From assembly GCA_910589415.1 (NCBI GenBank), contig OU342633.1, positions 14,856,858-14,920,857 of the forward strand: a DNA stretch of 64,000 nucleotides. The letters are read 5' to 3'. The notes below the pieces were generated by a model that ran no database searches, was not told the origin of the DNA, and was given only the letters and a program-made list of their open reading frames with translations. A program made the position numbers and the translations under genes. This document shows positions 24,251 through 34,896 of this stretch, piece by piece; position 1 is the stretch's first letter, and every line of letters begins with the position of its first letter. Origin of the DNA: Malachius bipustulatus. Its lineage: Eukaryota > Arthropoda > Insecta > Coleoptera > Melyridae.

Positions 24251-24690
24251 CATACAGGGTGATTCACAGTCGATGGTACCTTAGACGTTTACGGGAAACG
24301 GGTCATTGGATGGATTTTTCTGAAAATTTAGTCACTTGCAGTCACACACGCTCTGCTCTATCGATCTAAAATATTTTCGGCATTGCGACATTGCCGCTTA
24401 TTTCAAAAATTGCAACAACGTTGATATTTTAAATGATACACCCTGTATATTATTACATTTTTAGATTGTCTGAGAAAATCCAGTAAGAATGGTTTTTACA
24501 ATTTGAGTTTAAACTGAATAGCTTCTGAGTATAAACAAGTGAAAATCACCATTTTCCATTTTCAAAGCAGCTTACCATTACCATGAAAATGGCTCAAGAC
24601 AGCAGAAAACAGTTTACATGTCCCTATATCTTAATTTTTCACGTGGTATATCTTATCGTGGGGATGAAATTGTTATACAGGGTGATGAAA
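24251..24690 (+). repeat. partial relative of the 18.9-kb foldback
   Basis: It opens with TACAGGGTGATTCACAG. It then carries CACCCTGTATATTATTAC and, in order, diverged versions of inner-arm segments of the 18944-19805 element ('aaacaagtgaaaatc', 'catgtccctat', 'tacagggtgatgaaaa'). The second arm is missing. Confidence 0.65.
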
Positions 24691-24714
24691 AATCTAAAAA
24701 TTATTATTATTATT

Positions 24715-24762
24715 TATTTTTGTACAATTTATTTTTATTTATTTATTTATTTATTTATTTTT
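24715..24762 (+). repeat. (TTTA)n simple repeat
   Basis: A run of TTTA/TTTAT units separates the foldback relative from the putative exon to the right. Confidence 0.85.
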
Positions 24763-24780
24763 GATTATTTTCTTTTTATT

Positions 24781-24987
24781 CTATTTTGAGAAATTTAAAT
24801 TCACCGCCCTCGTTCCCGTAGGTACCGTATTGTTTATATTTTCTAAATCGATGTCGTTCTCCGCGATCGAAGCAAAAATGCTATCGGAAAGAGGAACGTT
24901 ATCTCGTCCAACGTCGCCACCGTTGAATCTGTACCTACCATCGAGGAGCCTGCCGGTCGACTTATTCTTGGTTTCCCTTAATTTTGT
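24781..24987 (-). CDS. candidate minus-strand terminal coding exon, unknown protein
   Basis: On the minus strand an uninterrupted 68-codon frame ends in TAG at 24781-24783, directly followed by an AATAAA-type signal. It has no ATG. The peptide is balanced and non-repetitive: it includes STGRLLDGRYRFNGGDVG and then DNVPLSDSIFASIAEND, ending NLNFSK. CpG-rich codon use differs sharply from the surrounding AT-rich repeats. In-frame TGA at 24988-24990 means a splice acceptor must lie just inside (for example ...aaaattaag|G), but none is strong. I do not recognise the family. It could be a host 3' exon or an old transposon remnant. Confidence 0.38.
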   Translation of the reverse strand, partial: TKLRETKNKSTGRLLDGRYRFNGGDVGRDNVPLSDSIFASIAENDIDLENINNTVPTGTRAVNLNFSK

Positions 24988-25085
24988 TCATTCTTAGCTC
25001 TTTCAATATGTTTGGTTTAACTGGTAAGTTTCTGTAAATCATTGATAGTTAATTTATATTGTTAGTTCGCATTATTATTCATAAT

Positions 25086-25834
25086 AAAGGGTGTTTCAAT
25101 AAGAGCGCAAGATTTGAATTGCGCGCCATGTTTGACAGTCATAATGGTTGCGTTCAAAACCGACAGCTGCTGGCAGAAAACCGGAAGTCAACATCGCTGA
25201 ACGTCACGCTGTTTTGAAAATCGTTGCCAGCTGCTGCCAAGGTCATCCAGCTACTGAAATCTACGCTTTTTTTAGAACAACCCTAATGCCTTTTTCTGCC
25301 TATTCCTTTTTTGACTGTTTATTAATATAAGGATTATTATAGTAGGACCACACACACACGATACCTACCTAAGAAGATAAGTTCAATAAACACACATCGG
25401 TTGTCAAAACAGCGATTTTGCTGTCAACTCAGCAGCCGACGGCTTTGAACGCAACCATTGTCACATGACTATATGACGTGACAGATCGAAAGTTGACAGA
25501 TGGGAGTTAGTAAACATGGAGCATTATACGGTTGCATCTTACGAATTTTTTATTTTATTACAACCGCAACCTCTAGAGGGCGTTATCTGAAATGTAAGCA
25601 AATATCGCGATTAAAAAAAAAAACTTTAAAGGCCACTCCTCGTAGTGGCAATTAAACTTTCATAATTTTGATAACAATTTTTGACAATCAGGATGCGTTG
25701 TTCTACCGTGTAATGCTCCATGTTTACTAACTTCCATCTGTCAACTTTTGATCTGTCACGTCATAATCATGTGACATTATGACTGTCAAACATGGAGCGC
25801 AATTCAAATCTTGCGCTCGTATTGAAACACCCTT
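25086..25834. mobile_element. nested foldback element with AAAGGGTGTTTCAAT ends
   Basis: The outer arms (AAAGGGTGTTTCAATAAGAG and the mirror ending 'attgaaacacccttaaa') enclose a second inverted repeat. In it 'gttgacagatgggagttagt' near 25490 pairs with 'actaacttccatctgtcaac' near 25725. The 60-codon frame at 25148-25330 lies inside and is not a gene. Confidence 0.88.
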
Positions 25835-27654
25835 AAACATTTTGCCTCAAGTATTTCAGTTTATGAGTGACGTTGTTAATGTAGGGTAACGATATCTGCA
25901 CAGCATGGCGCTAATTCACCTGAATTTTCACAGCGGGTTCCTAGGGATTTTAAATTCGAGAAACTTCATTTTTATCTCTACGTTTCACCGCGAAGTTCTT
26001 TTCAACATTTGAAGCACCCTCCAGAAACCGAAGACATGGACTTCTGATCTTCCCTGTCAGACCAGATCTCCGCTGCCGAACATAATCGGATACTCAAGAT
26101 TGACTAAGTTGACGAAGTTGACACCTCCTTAAATTACAACAAAAAATATTCTCGATCGTTATTTTAAATATTTTCCTTTCATTTTGATTTTTTGAATTTC
26201 AATCAAAGTCTCTTGCTTTGATGTAATTATGACAACAATTTAAGTATTGTAAACCAAGAGCAACAACTTAATATAATTATTGGCAACGTTCAGTATTACT
26301 ATTTTTCATTATTTTCATCAGAAAATTTTCTTTGTAAATTTTGTTTCTAAATGTTTGTATTCAACTTTTTTTTTTAATCTCAAGTTTGCTTGATATCTTT
26401 CCACACTGTAACTTGCCCACGACCCTGCATGCTGAAAAACTCATTATTTAATTTTTTTTTCTAAATAGTATCGGTAGCAATTAAATCCCTTAAGTAAGTA
26501 AACTTTACAGGACTTTTAGCGCCCTCTGTATTCGTACCAAGCGTGCTAACATTAGTTTGAAAACGTTCATATTGCAGAGCAATAACTGAAAAGTTACAAC
26601 TTTTCTCCAGTGAATTTTTCACCACCCGGTTGACCAGCGTGTTGTTGTAAAATCGAAACAAAAAACCGTTTTCACCCCCAAAAGTGTCATTTTTGCAAAT
26701 TAATAACTACTGAACAACAAGAAATTTACAAAAAAAAGTTTTTGTAAATTAAAAAAACATCCTCTTTAACAATTTTTGCAATAATATTTTTTCACGCACA
26801 AGCGAAATTTACCAATCGAGATGATTTCATCCCGTAAATTGAAGATGGGGTGGCAACCACAAGCGCAATTCGAAGGGAGGGGGGTGGACTAGGCTGGAAT
26901 GTTCCAGTCCAGTGCCACCCGGCACCCCCTACCGTTGAAATTTCATCAAACTTCTTATTATCAACGCAAATTCATATTTTTTTCGACTATTTGACTGGAC
27001 GACAGGAATTCCAGCGATGTTTACTTGGTACTACTTATACAAAAAATGGGTTCGGTAGATATGAATATGATGTGTGCCTACAATAATTCAATCGTATCGA
27101 TACGATAACAAATAGATCGATAATGTCATCCGAGAATTGGTCAATAAAACACTTATGTGCAGTAGCGGATGTTCGTATTATGTATAAGTAAGTATGAAGG
27201 GCACATTTCTCAGATAAGATGATTCCGATTAATCATTTAGTCATTCCTGCCTGTATAAAGTCGCAATTCAGAACCGATTTTACTGCTTGATCTTGATAAA
27301 CGTGCCAAGTTTTGTCATGTTACTTAATCCTGATGTGTGTCATTATCCATTTGAATAAATTCCAGCAAAGAGGGCGATTTCTTCGGACGATCTTATAATA
27401 AATAAATTAAAGGGAAGGGATCTGTTGTTCTACTCTCATTATTCATCTACATACAGGTAAGTAAATTACCTATTTGCTTTTCTCTTAATTAATTATCTCT
27501 GGAAAGAGTGAAAAAAATGCATAAATTAATTCTTAAAACAAGAATCATACAGTGACTCTAATCGTATAATGTGACGAAATGATTTGAGCGTTAAAACGAG
27601 TGTCATAATAGATGCGAGTGTCTTAAAATGTGTATTTCACGCGCATTTATATTC
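25835..27654. other. intergenic, no confident gene
   Basis: Mixed AT-rich DNA. A TATAAAG near 27254 and a strong donor-like CAG|GTAAGTA near 27457 were seen, but the segment between has no open frame or initiator. If expressed, it would be a non-coding exon only. Frames at 26461-26661 and 26850-27086 have no domain. Confidence 0.3.
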
Positions 27655-29925
27655 TACACATAGGCCAGTAGAATCGTCCTCAAAAATGTCCTCAGTTTGC
27701 GTTACCATGCACAAATTCTATAGTATACAAAATTCGATAGAGGACCTTAAAGAGATGTTAAATCCAAATTTGCAGCACCGTGTGATTTTTTTTTACCATG
27801 TTATGCAAAAAAAAACGTTTTTTATATTTTTACGTAGATCTCGGTTCTTATCTATCGCACATAAGCAAATGACATATCATTCTCTTCGTTATGGAATTAT
27901 CTACATTTTTTATACAAATATTATTTTTGTTACACTGATAATAAAAACAATATTGAGGTTAAAGTTAGAAAATTGTCTTTCGAATAAGGTTTTTTGCAAA
28001 TTACTTATTTTTTTTTCATTTTAACGCTGGAAAGCCCTAGTAGTTTTTTGAAGAACAGTCAATTACCGTTACGTTGATTGGTCAATCATGAAAATCCAAT
28101 AAACGAGTCTCTGGTAATCCACCTGCGAAATTGTGCATGTCGAAAAATTGTATTTTATGAGTTTTTTTTTTTCGTTGATTTTTTTATCTCTTGTGAGTGG
28201 AATTGTAGTGCGTATCTATTTTATTCATGAAAGTGAGTTTTGTGTGAGATATTGAGATCTGTCAGTGTGTTTTCCCGGTGCTATCACGTGCGTTCTTATA
28301 GCTGCGTGAAAACTTCTATAGTCACCGTGACTAATTAAACGGTCAATTTATATTAACTCGGAAAACACGTCACCAATGTTTTTCTCATAAAACTTGGAAA
28401 AGGGTCAGAAAAAACTGAGTTCTACTCGTCAACCAGAAAAAAATCATCTGCAACAAATGTTGTAATATTTTAAATCAAAAAAGCAAAACCACGAACTGAT
28501 TGAGTCAACAGGAAAATAAGTCTTTATCGCTCTCTATGGCGGAAACAACGAAAAATCCTACGACGAATTTCATTTCAACTTTTTCTACCGCATGGGACAA
28601 AAGACAAAATCGGATCTTACTTCTTTACCACCATCAGAGTGAGCTGCTCAGCAGCATTCATTTCGAACATGTTACCAAATCCAAACATAGCTTGGCAATA
28701 TCTTGGAAGCGGAAACCTGGGGCTGGAAGAGACATAAATATGGATTAGTGTGGATTAGAACCCTTAATGAGCACTAAAGATCCAATTCCATCTTCACATC
28801 TCAAGGTTTATTTCGTGGGCATGCACAAAAGATTGCGGGGCAGCTTGTGGCTGCAGAAAAACAGGACTGAAATGCTCTGCAGTTTGCAAGAACTGCTCAG
28901 GTCAAAGTTGTTTAAACGTCGCGGAATCTGACGACAGCAGCGATGATGAAGACATATATTTGCTAACCACGATTCCCCTGCCTCGCTATTATAGCCGAGC
29001 TAAGAATTCAGACAAAATTTATTGTGGAATAGTAAACAAAAAAAAATGAGGAAGAACCTGGCCTATCTAAAAGTGCTAGAAAAAAAAATTAAATTATAAT
29101 CTTGACTCTTGTAAAAGCACAGTATTGCCTTGATTTAACAAAAACATACTAATAATAAATGTACTTTGTTTAACTTATTATTATTTGATTTTTCTTAAAA
29201 AAAATACACTCATATGTTTTTTACTTCAAATTTAGCAACTAAGCATGCAATAAAGAAAGTATTCAAAATAAAGGTTATTAACTTGTGTGTTTTGTAATTT
29301 AAAATATTAAATATCTATGAACAATAAACGTAGAAATGTTGCACATTGAATGTAAATTAAAACAAATGCTCAATTTTTCATGCGAGTTTTCGAGTCGTTG
29401 ACGAATGTATTCGTCAAAATTCAAAATTGTACATCGCCGACATGCACATGTTTGCGCGTAGATTGCCGGAGACTGGATTATTGGATTTTCAAAATTGACC
29501 TACCACTACACAGGTAATTGACTGTTCTTCAAAAAACTACTTGGGCTTTTCAGCGGTAAAATGCAGAAAAAATAAGTAATTTGCAAAAAACCTTATTCCA
29601 AAGACAAATTTTAAACTTTAAACCTCAATATTATTTTTATTATCAGTGTAACAAAAATAATATTTGAATAAGAAATGTAGATAATTCCATAACGAAGAGA
29701 ATGATATATCATTTACTTATGTGCGATGGATAGAAGCCGAGATATTCGTGGAAATGAAATAAAAAACGTTTTTCTGCATAACTCGGTAAAAAAAAATCAC
29801 ACGGTGCTGCAAATTTGGATTTAACATTTCTTAATGATCCTCTATCGAATTTTGTATAGTACAAAATTTGTGCATGATAACGCAAACTCAAAATACCATT
29901 CTACTGGCCTAACACTATTCTACTC
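27655..29925. mobile_element. large foldback element (about 500-bp arms) carrying a relic gene
   Basis: Left arm about 27661-28155 and right arm about 29418-29911 are inverted copies. Paired segments include 'taggccagtagaat'/'attctactggccta', 'ttgcagcaccgtgtgattt'/'aaatcacacggtgctgcaa' and 'tgaagaacagtcaatta'/'taattgactgttcttca'. They flank a roughly 1.26-kb non-palindromic core with remains of a protein-coding gene. Arm divergence is several percent by eye. The 146-codon frame at 27584-28024 and the minus frame at 29709-29891 are shadows within the arms. Confidence 0.9.
28500..29049 (+). pseudogene. relic gene with C-terminal CXC (Tesmin/TSO1-like) cysteine-rich segment
   Basis: The first part (28500-28748) reads with SELLSSIHFEHVTKSKHSL and then WKRKPGAGRD. 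After frame changes, the frame from 28801 encodes ACTKDCGAACGCRKTGLKCS then AVCKNCSGQSCLN, followed by acidic DDSSDDED and stop at 29047. The spacing CxxxxCxxxCxCxxxxxxCxxxCxxCxxxxC is that of CXC/Tesmin-type zinc-binding segments. These are common at the C-terminus of uncharacterised invertebrate TE-borne proteins. At least one frameshift and a stop at about 28747 make it non-functional. It sits in the core of the foldback, so it is probably captured or ancestral element coding sequence. Confidence 0.65.
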
Positions 29926-30004
29926 AATTAAATCACACTTACTGTAACAAATGAATTGACCAACCCAAATTATTTACAAAGCATAAAACATAATTGGCTA
30001 GAAC

Positions 30005-30545
30005 TATATGTATAATAGGGGCACTACAGGGATATGCTAAGCCAGGGATAAACTCTTACGGGGTGGTTTAAATTAGAGAACAGTTGCGCAATTTTATGCT
30101 TAAGTAATAAGAATCTGGAAGAAAATTCAGGATATTTTCAGTCGTTACTGAAATACGAGTATCCTTAAAAAAACGAAAAATCAAAATTTCTTATTTTAGC
30201 CATATCTTTTTTATTGTCGGAAGTTAATAAATGATTTTTTGCAGGTAAACATAAGCCATCAAAAGCTTATGAAAATGAAAATTAATAACATTCAAAAATA
30301 AATTTCAAAAATTTTATTCTTCTTTTTTCGAAAAAAAATACAAAAATTTTTTCATCCAATTACGTCAATATGAAGTCATATTACTTATTGCCTTATGGTT
30401 TTTAAATTTCTCAATGATATTCGGTTTCAAAAGTAGCCTATTTTTTCGAAAAAAGAAGACTAACTTTTTTTACAATTTTTGTTTCTTTTAGATTGTTATT
30501 AATTATTGGTTTCGATGATTTTTTTTATAGCGAGACATAAAAAAC
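30005..30545 (+). repeat. interspersed repeat family A, copy 2 (folded-back)
   Basis: 'cactacagggatatgctaa' followed by 'ttaaattagaga' and 'gttgcgcaattttatg' matches the 58.1-kb copy. The second half ('tcaatatgaagtcatatta', 'ttgccttatggtttttaaat') matches the copy at 56.1-56.25 kb in reverse. No coding sequence. Confidence 0.65.
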
Positions 30546-30944
30546 ATATTGTTAAAAAAAATTTACAATAAAATTAAATTAAATAAAAAAAAATTAAAAA
30601 AAATAAATAAATTATTAAAAAACAAAAAATTGTAATATTAAATTTCGTTATATGCGAGTGAGCTTCGAAAACTTCGTCACGGCCGAAATTTCGCATTATA
30701 GAAAATAAATTCGCAGCAGCGCTTACAGGTTGTTTGAAAATTCCATGTTGGACAACTTATTTTTATTGCCAAATTTTCATTTCATTTCTTTGTTTCTTGA
30801 AATTTTCATCGTTTTGTTTCTTGTTTTCCCTTTTAATTTTTGGACTCGAGGTGAACCGAAATCGTGAGGAACAAAGTGCGATATCAGAAAATAAAAAAAT
30901 CTCCTTCGAGGGGAAAAAACAATAATTTTTTATATATAAAAAAA
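30545..30944. other. A-rich tract and unassigned sequence
   Basis: 30560-30640 is a (AAAT/AAAAAT)n-like run. 30700-30925 has a 63-codon frame with no domain. Confidence 0.35.
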
Positions 30945-31157
30945 GCGAAGTTGGCTATGTAGAGGAGACACAGTCGCTCCACTCTGGTAATTTTGGCTCC
31001 GAGAACTAGCTCATATAGACACAGACTAGTTTTAATCATATAAATAGTTATACATATAGACGAACACAATTAACACCCAATAAGGAATTGAACTCAAGCG
31101 GTGGGAGTCAACGGATTAGTAGTCTGTACTTCTAACTCGCTGAGCTACCTTCCGCTC
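30945..31157 (-). repeat. tRNA-derived SINE
   Basis: On the minus strand the head at 31157-31085 contains an A-box-like TAGCTCAGCGAGTTAG and a B-box-like GAGTTCAATTCC with tRNA-like spacing. About 130 bp of unrelated body follows, ending near an A/T-rich tail at 30945. Cloverleaf pairing is imperfect and a long body follows, so it is a SINE and not a tRNA gene. Pol III internal promoter boxes appear retained. Confidence 0.7.
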
Positions 31158-31755
31158 CAAAATTGGTAAATAAATGAATAAATAAACCGGATATCGTTTA
31201 TATATCTGAATAATTTATTATGAAAACTTCGTTATATCCAAAAATAGTAAATTTAACCTTAAAAATCTGGAATGAATACAGTGATGACGTTGATATTCAT
31301 CCCTCTAACATCCCCTCCTTCCCCTAACAGAACCTTCAATGCAAAACAACTAAATCCAATGACAATAATTTTAGTATTTTTTGATCTAAAGCTCATGTGT
31401 CAAACAGTCAGTGTCATCTGAAAGTTTTAAATTGCATGGAAGTCATGGCATTATGTGAGACCTCATTTTAAAAGCATTTTGATACATCCACACAAAAATA
31501 TTGTTGTTTTTCAATTTTGACAGTCTTTGTGTCAGTGAGGACATCCAAGTCTCCCACCCCCCCTTTCAATTCTGTTCCAACTCTTTGGGATGATCCAACA
31601 AACTAAATTCATTTTGACACGAATCCTAATACTTTGTGACATAAAATTGATCTCGTCAAACTGAATTATTCATTCAGCAATTCGTTTACATTGTAACGTA
31701 CCTTACTGGGGTCTTGTACAAACCCGGTGGAAATCTCCGTTGTCCTTCCTGAAAA
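31158..31755. other. no recognised gene
   Basis: AT-rich with C-rich runs near 31310 and 31555. Nothing supportable apart from the exon candidate immediately to the right. Confidence 0.35.
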
Positions 31756-31761
31756 GCTTAC

Positions 31762-31876
31762 CAAAAATTGACCTGGTTCTTTTCTGTTCCGTTGATGATG
31801 TTGCTTGGATCCTTGATTCGCCTCCTGCGTCATTGGGCACATGGAGGAGCCCCCCATTCTCCTGGTCCCCCTGCAT
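31762..31876 (-). CDS. candidate first coding exon, unknown protein
   Basis: On the minus strand, ATG at 31876 opens a frame of 38 codons plus one base. It ends exactly at a good donor, TTTTTG|GTAAGC (GT at 31761-31760). The peptide starts MQGDQENGGLLHVPNDAGGE and ends SSTEQKRTRSIF. It is hydrophilic and non-repetitive, and the exon is clearly more GC-rich than its surroundings. An overlapping frame (63 codons, 31666-31857) is also open, and with an acceptor-like tttcatgcag at 31872 and a second donor (AAG|GTACGT, near 31704) an alternative exon in that frame is possible. I do not recognise the protein. The next exon should lie leftwards on the minus strand but was not found. Confidence 0.42.
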
Positions 31877-32145
31877 GAAAGAGAAGTCTCCGCCGAGAAG
31901 TTTTCGGTGGTATTTTATTAGTTCGTAGAGATGAAGTCATATGCTGGCCTAACTGACGATGTCTTAAAAAAAAACGAATGACTTGAGTTCGATTAATAAC
32001 AGTTGGGATTGAAAATAGAATAGTAACAAAAGGACATGAAGAATAAGTCTTGCCTCCTAATGGATGTGGAGTTTACTCGTTCGAAATTCAAAAGAAATTA
32101 AATTGAAGAAGTTGTGTAAAAAAAAAGAAAAATTTCAGAAGAAAA

Positions 32146-32192
32146 GAAACAAGTTGAAGTGTTTTTTTTTAGTTTTTTTTTTTTTTTGATGC
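32146..32192 (-). other. poly(A) tract at 3' end of the Gag-like sequence
   Basis: On the minus strand, about 40 nt after the Gag stop codon the sequence becomes a long A-run with a few interruptions. This is the signature of a polyadenylated, reverse-transcribed copy. No LTR, primer-binding site or polypurine tract was found next to it. Confidence 0.65.
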
Positions 32193-32229
32193 GTGGCGTG
32201 GTCTGCAACCTAAGCTGTATTTGTTGTGC

Positions 32230-33432
32230 TTATTCGAGCTGACCTGGCTGGTAATATTGCGGCCGCTGTAAAGCTGGTGCAGGGAGGGCTCGTCGTGTTG
32301 TCTGGAGCATCATCATAGGTCGCCCCAGGCGGTCTCTTGAATTCGGAGTTCTGCTTAGATGTTGCCTGTTCGGCTGACTGTATCTGGGGAAACTTTGTTG
32401 GTGCGAGGATGTGCCTGGGTGGTGCTTATCCGTCCATGGCAAAGCCCTCCAGCGTTGATTAGCGTTCTGGCTGCTTCGTGCACGTCTCATATGTAGCAAA
32501 TTTGGTGCAATTGCCCCCGTGTTGACTGATTGTCTTTGGTCCGATTTACTTTCGCGCTCAGCGTGTATAAAATCTTGTGCGCGTAAAAACATCATGACCG
32601 CCTCCAAGGTGTGCTGCTCCTTTGTGGCCCATAACGAGCGTATGGTTGGGGTAAAATGGTCCATGATTTCCTCTATTAGTTGGCCTATTGGGATGGGGGT
32701 TGTAAGTAACTTAGCTTGCCCATAGATTTTCAAAAAATAGTCGGTCATTGGAATACCAGGAATCCACTTTCCGGTACTGATTTGTATTCGCAGAGATCTC
32801 TGGTGTCGGGTTGTCCAATATTCCTGCAAGAAACGTTGACGAAACTGGTCGTAGCCTACGGAGTTTTCTTCAACTAGCCTCCACCAATCACGGGCCGAGC
32901 CTTCCATACAGTCTCCGACGAAGTCCATTAATTCTGCTTCATTAATTTTCATACGCCTCTGAAACGCCTCCAGCTCCTGCAGGAATATGACTGGATTAGT
33001 TTCGGATGGTTGAAACGTAGGAGGTGTCGGCGCATTTCGTAGGAACATGATTGTCTGGTTTGACTGTGCTCTTGCAAGCATCGTGTTCGCGTCCCATTGC
33101 TGCGTATTCTCAGTCGCCACTTCCGGGTTTCGGGCAATCTCCTGGACAGCTGCCGATGGAACCACTTATGCAGACGAAACGGCCTCAGCGCGTCTACCGC
33201 TTTCACAACACTCGCGCACTCCTCGCGTGGGTGTTCTAGTTTGTCGCGTTTCCGACCGAACCGCACTGGTTTCGCATGTTGACCCCGCAACCGTTGTTGG
33301 GATTGGGGCGCGGTTTGAATTTTCTTTGTCCTCCACCAACTCAGCTATCTGGCGCCTGAGGTCCGCAATAGTGCGGAGGGCTTCCTGTAGAGGGACGTCG
33401 TCGTGACCTATCCTAATGTAACAACCAGACAC
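32230..33432 (-). pseudogene. retrotransposon Gag-like ORF with one internal stop
   Basis: Two minus-strand frames in the same phase (33432-33166 and 33165-32230) are separated by a single TAA at about 33166-33168. The upstream part has a coiled-coil-like EALRTIADLRRQIAELVEDK. The downstream part has a capsid-like domain: FLQELEAFQRRMKINEAE, then DCMEGSARDWWRLVEE, then FLQEYWTTRHQRSLRI. This is typical of Ty3/Gypsy-type (retrotrans_gag) proteins. A basic, Q/P-rich tail follows, with no CCHC zinc knuckle. No protease, RT or integrase follows, and a poly(A) tract lies just downstream. No in-frame ATG was found at the 5' end. It is either a decayed gag-only copy or a Gag-derived host gene with a recent lesion; the stop favours pseudogene. 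Confidence 0.8.
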
Positions 33433-33735
33433 CTACCCCGAACACGAATTTAATTTTTTAATTTTTTTCGAGCTGTTTTTTTCCATTTCATCTACAGCAA
33501 TTTTTCTTTCCCTAATAATAATTTCTACAAATTCATGGAAATATTTTTTTCGATCAAAGTAAAATTATTTTTACTTGAAGTCGGCGTTTCAAAGCATCCG
33601 TATTTCTAAAGGCCCGCAATAAAGTGTCTTTTGTTAAAAGATTCTAAATTCGAGAACGATATTTACTTGGTCAACATCGTAAAACGAAGGGGAGTTCGAA
33701 TAAAAGACCTAGGTGGGAAACGTCACAACATTTAC
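33433..33735. other. no recognised feature
   Basis: AT-rich spacer between the Gag-like sequence and the TIR element; no LTR-like terminal structure seen. Confidence 0.4.
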
Positions 33736-34727
33736 CAAATACGTTAAAATATTAATACCGGACACTCCTATACCTATAGCATTGCAACAGGTTGCGTCCA
33801 CTTTAGCAGCGCCGCCAAGCATGAACTGGGGCCACTAAAAATTAAATTTGGTGAAACAAAGCGGGAGTTTTAAATATCAACGGATGAATAGAAAAGCTCT
33901 TAAAATTAATTAGACGCGATAGACGGAGGAAATTGGGACGAAGAATTAATACAACAACAAACAACAAAGTTTTCAATATGTTTATTATATTAACAATAAT
34001 TAATTACACACAATATTATTAATATCTTTAGGTAGGTATATTTCAAAAAGATTGAATCGCTATATACCTAAGTGGAAGCCTATTATTTGCCGCAATTCCA
34101 ATAATGTGCTTCCTTACAGTTTTAAAGGTCTATTACTTGCTGGATTAACAAAATTTTCCTCTTTGAAATGATCAGTACAAAATAATGTGGTGAGAAATCG
34201 GCTTCGATACTCCACACTTTTTCAAAATTTCGTCACTCATCGATATTATTATAACCTATTCTAAATATTAATAAGTTTATTTACGCGGCTTCTAAAGTTA
34301 ACTTTATACATAATTCTTTATTCTTGCTTGGAACACCGTGGAAAGATCTGCTGGACATGCTTAACAATCCATAGTCGGAGCAACCGCACACAGCACACAG
34401 CACATATTTTCCAGACATATTATGTTCACTTTAATACAGCGGTACATTATAAATGCCTATTTAAACTGGTACCCAACAAAATTATCCGCTGATATAATGC
34501 TTTGAGAGTAACTTTAAATTGAAATTATACTTGAAACTAAAACGTTCAATTACTAATGACAAATTATTAATAATTATTATTGACTGCAGCTGTCAAAAAC
34601 CGTGAAAAGTTACCTAACTTTGAATTTAAAAATAGCTTTAGTGTCCCCAGTTCCTGCATGAGGGCGCTGTAAAAATGGACGGAGGTTTTGAGAGGAAGTG
34701 TCCGGTATTAATATTTTAAGGTATTTG
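33736..34727. mobile_element. 992-bp TIR element, non-coding
   Basis: The ends CAAATACGTTAAAATATTAA and the mirror 'ttaatattttaaggtatttg' extend inward through 'taccggacact' and 'agtgtccggta' (about 33-bp TIRs). The interior has no ORF. It ends only about 170 bp upstream of the TATA box of the NACHT gene, so it could contribute upstream regulatory sequence. Confidence 0.8.
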
Positions 34728-34896
34728 CATTCACGTTCTCTGATTAATATCCAATCCAATCTGCTGATTCGCGAAGTCTCGCTGACATGACAGGAATGGC
34801 ATGTTCTAATTCAGAATGTCAAAATATTTGAACATATTCTGCGTCTGGAGGCACCAGTGAAACGACCAGAGCTATCGAGAATCCACGTCCGGTATG
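34728..34896 (+). promoter_or_regulatory. proximal upstream region of the lipase-NACHT-ankyrin gene
   Basis: About 170 bp between the TIR element and the TATA box. It includes 'ctggaggcacc' at 34844, which recurs inside exon 1 at about 35063. No classical NF-kB-like (GGGRNNYYCC) site was seen by eye. Role inferred from position only. Confidence 0.35.

Noticed and set aside
27254..27462. possible TATA box and CAG|GTAAGT donor forming a first exon
   Set aside because: No initiator at the right distance and no open frame or downstream exon; too weak to call.
27584..28024. 146-codon open frame
   Set aside because: Lies in the arm of a foldback; the mirrored arm has a different, shorter frame and neither has a domain.
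31083..31157. tRNA-like sequence on the minus strand
   Set aside because: A and B boxes are present but stems pair poorly and a long unrelated body follows; annotated as a SINE head.
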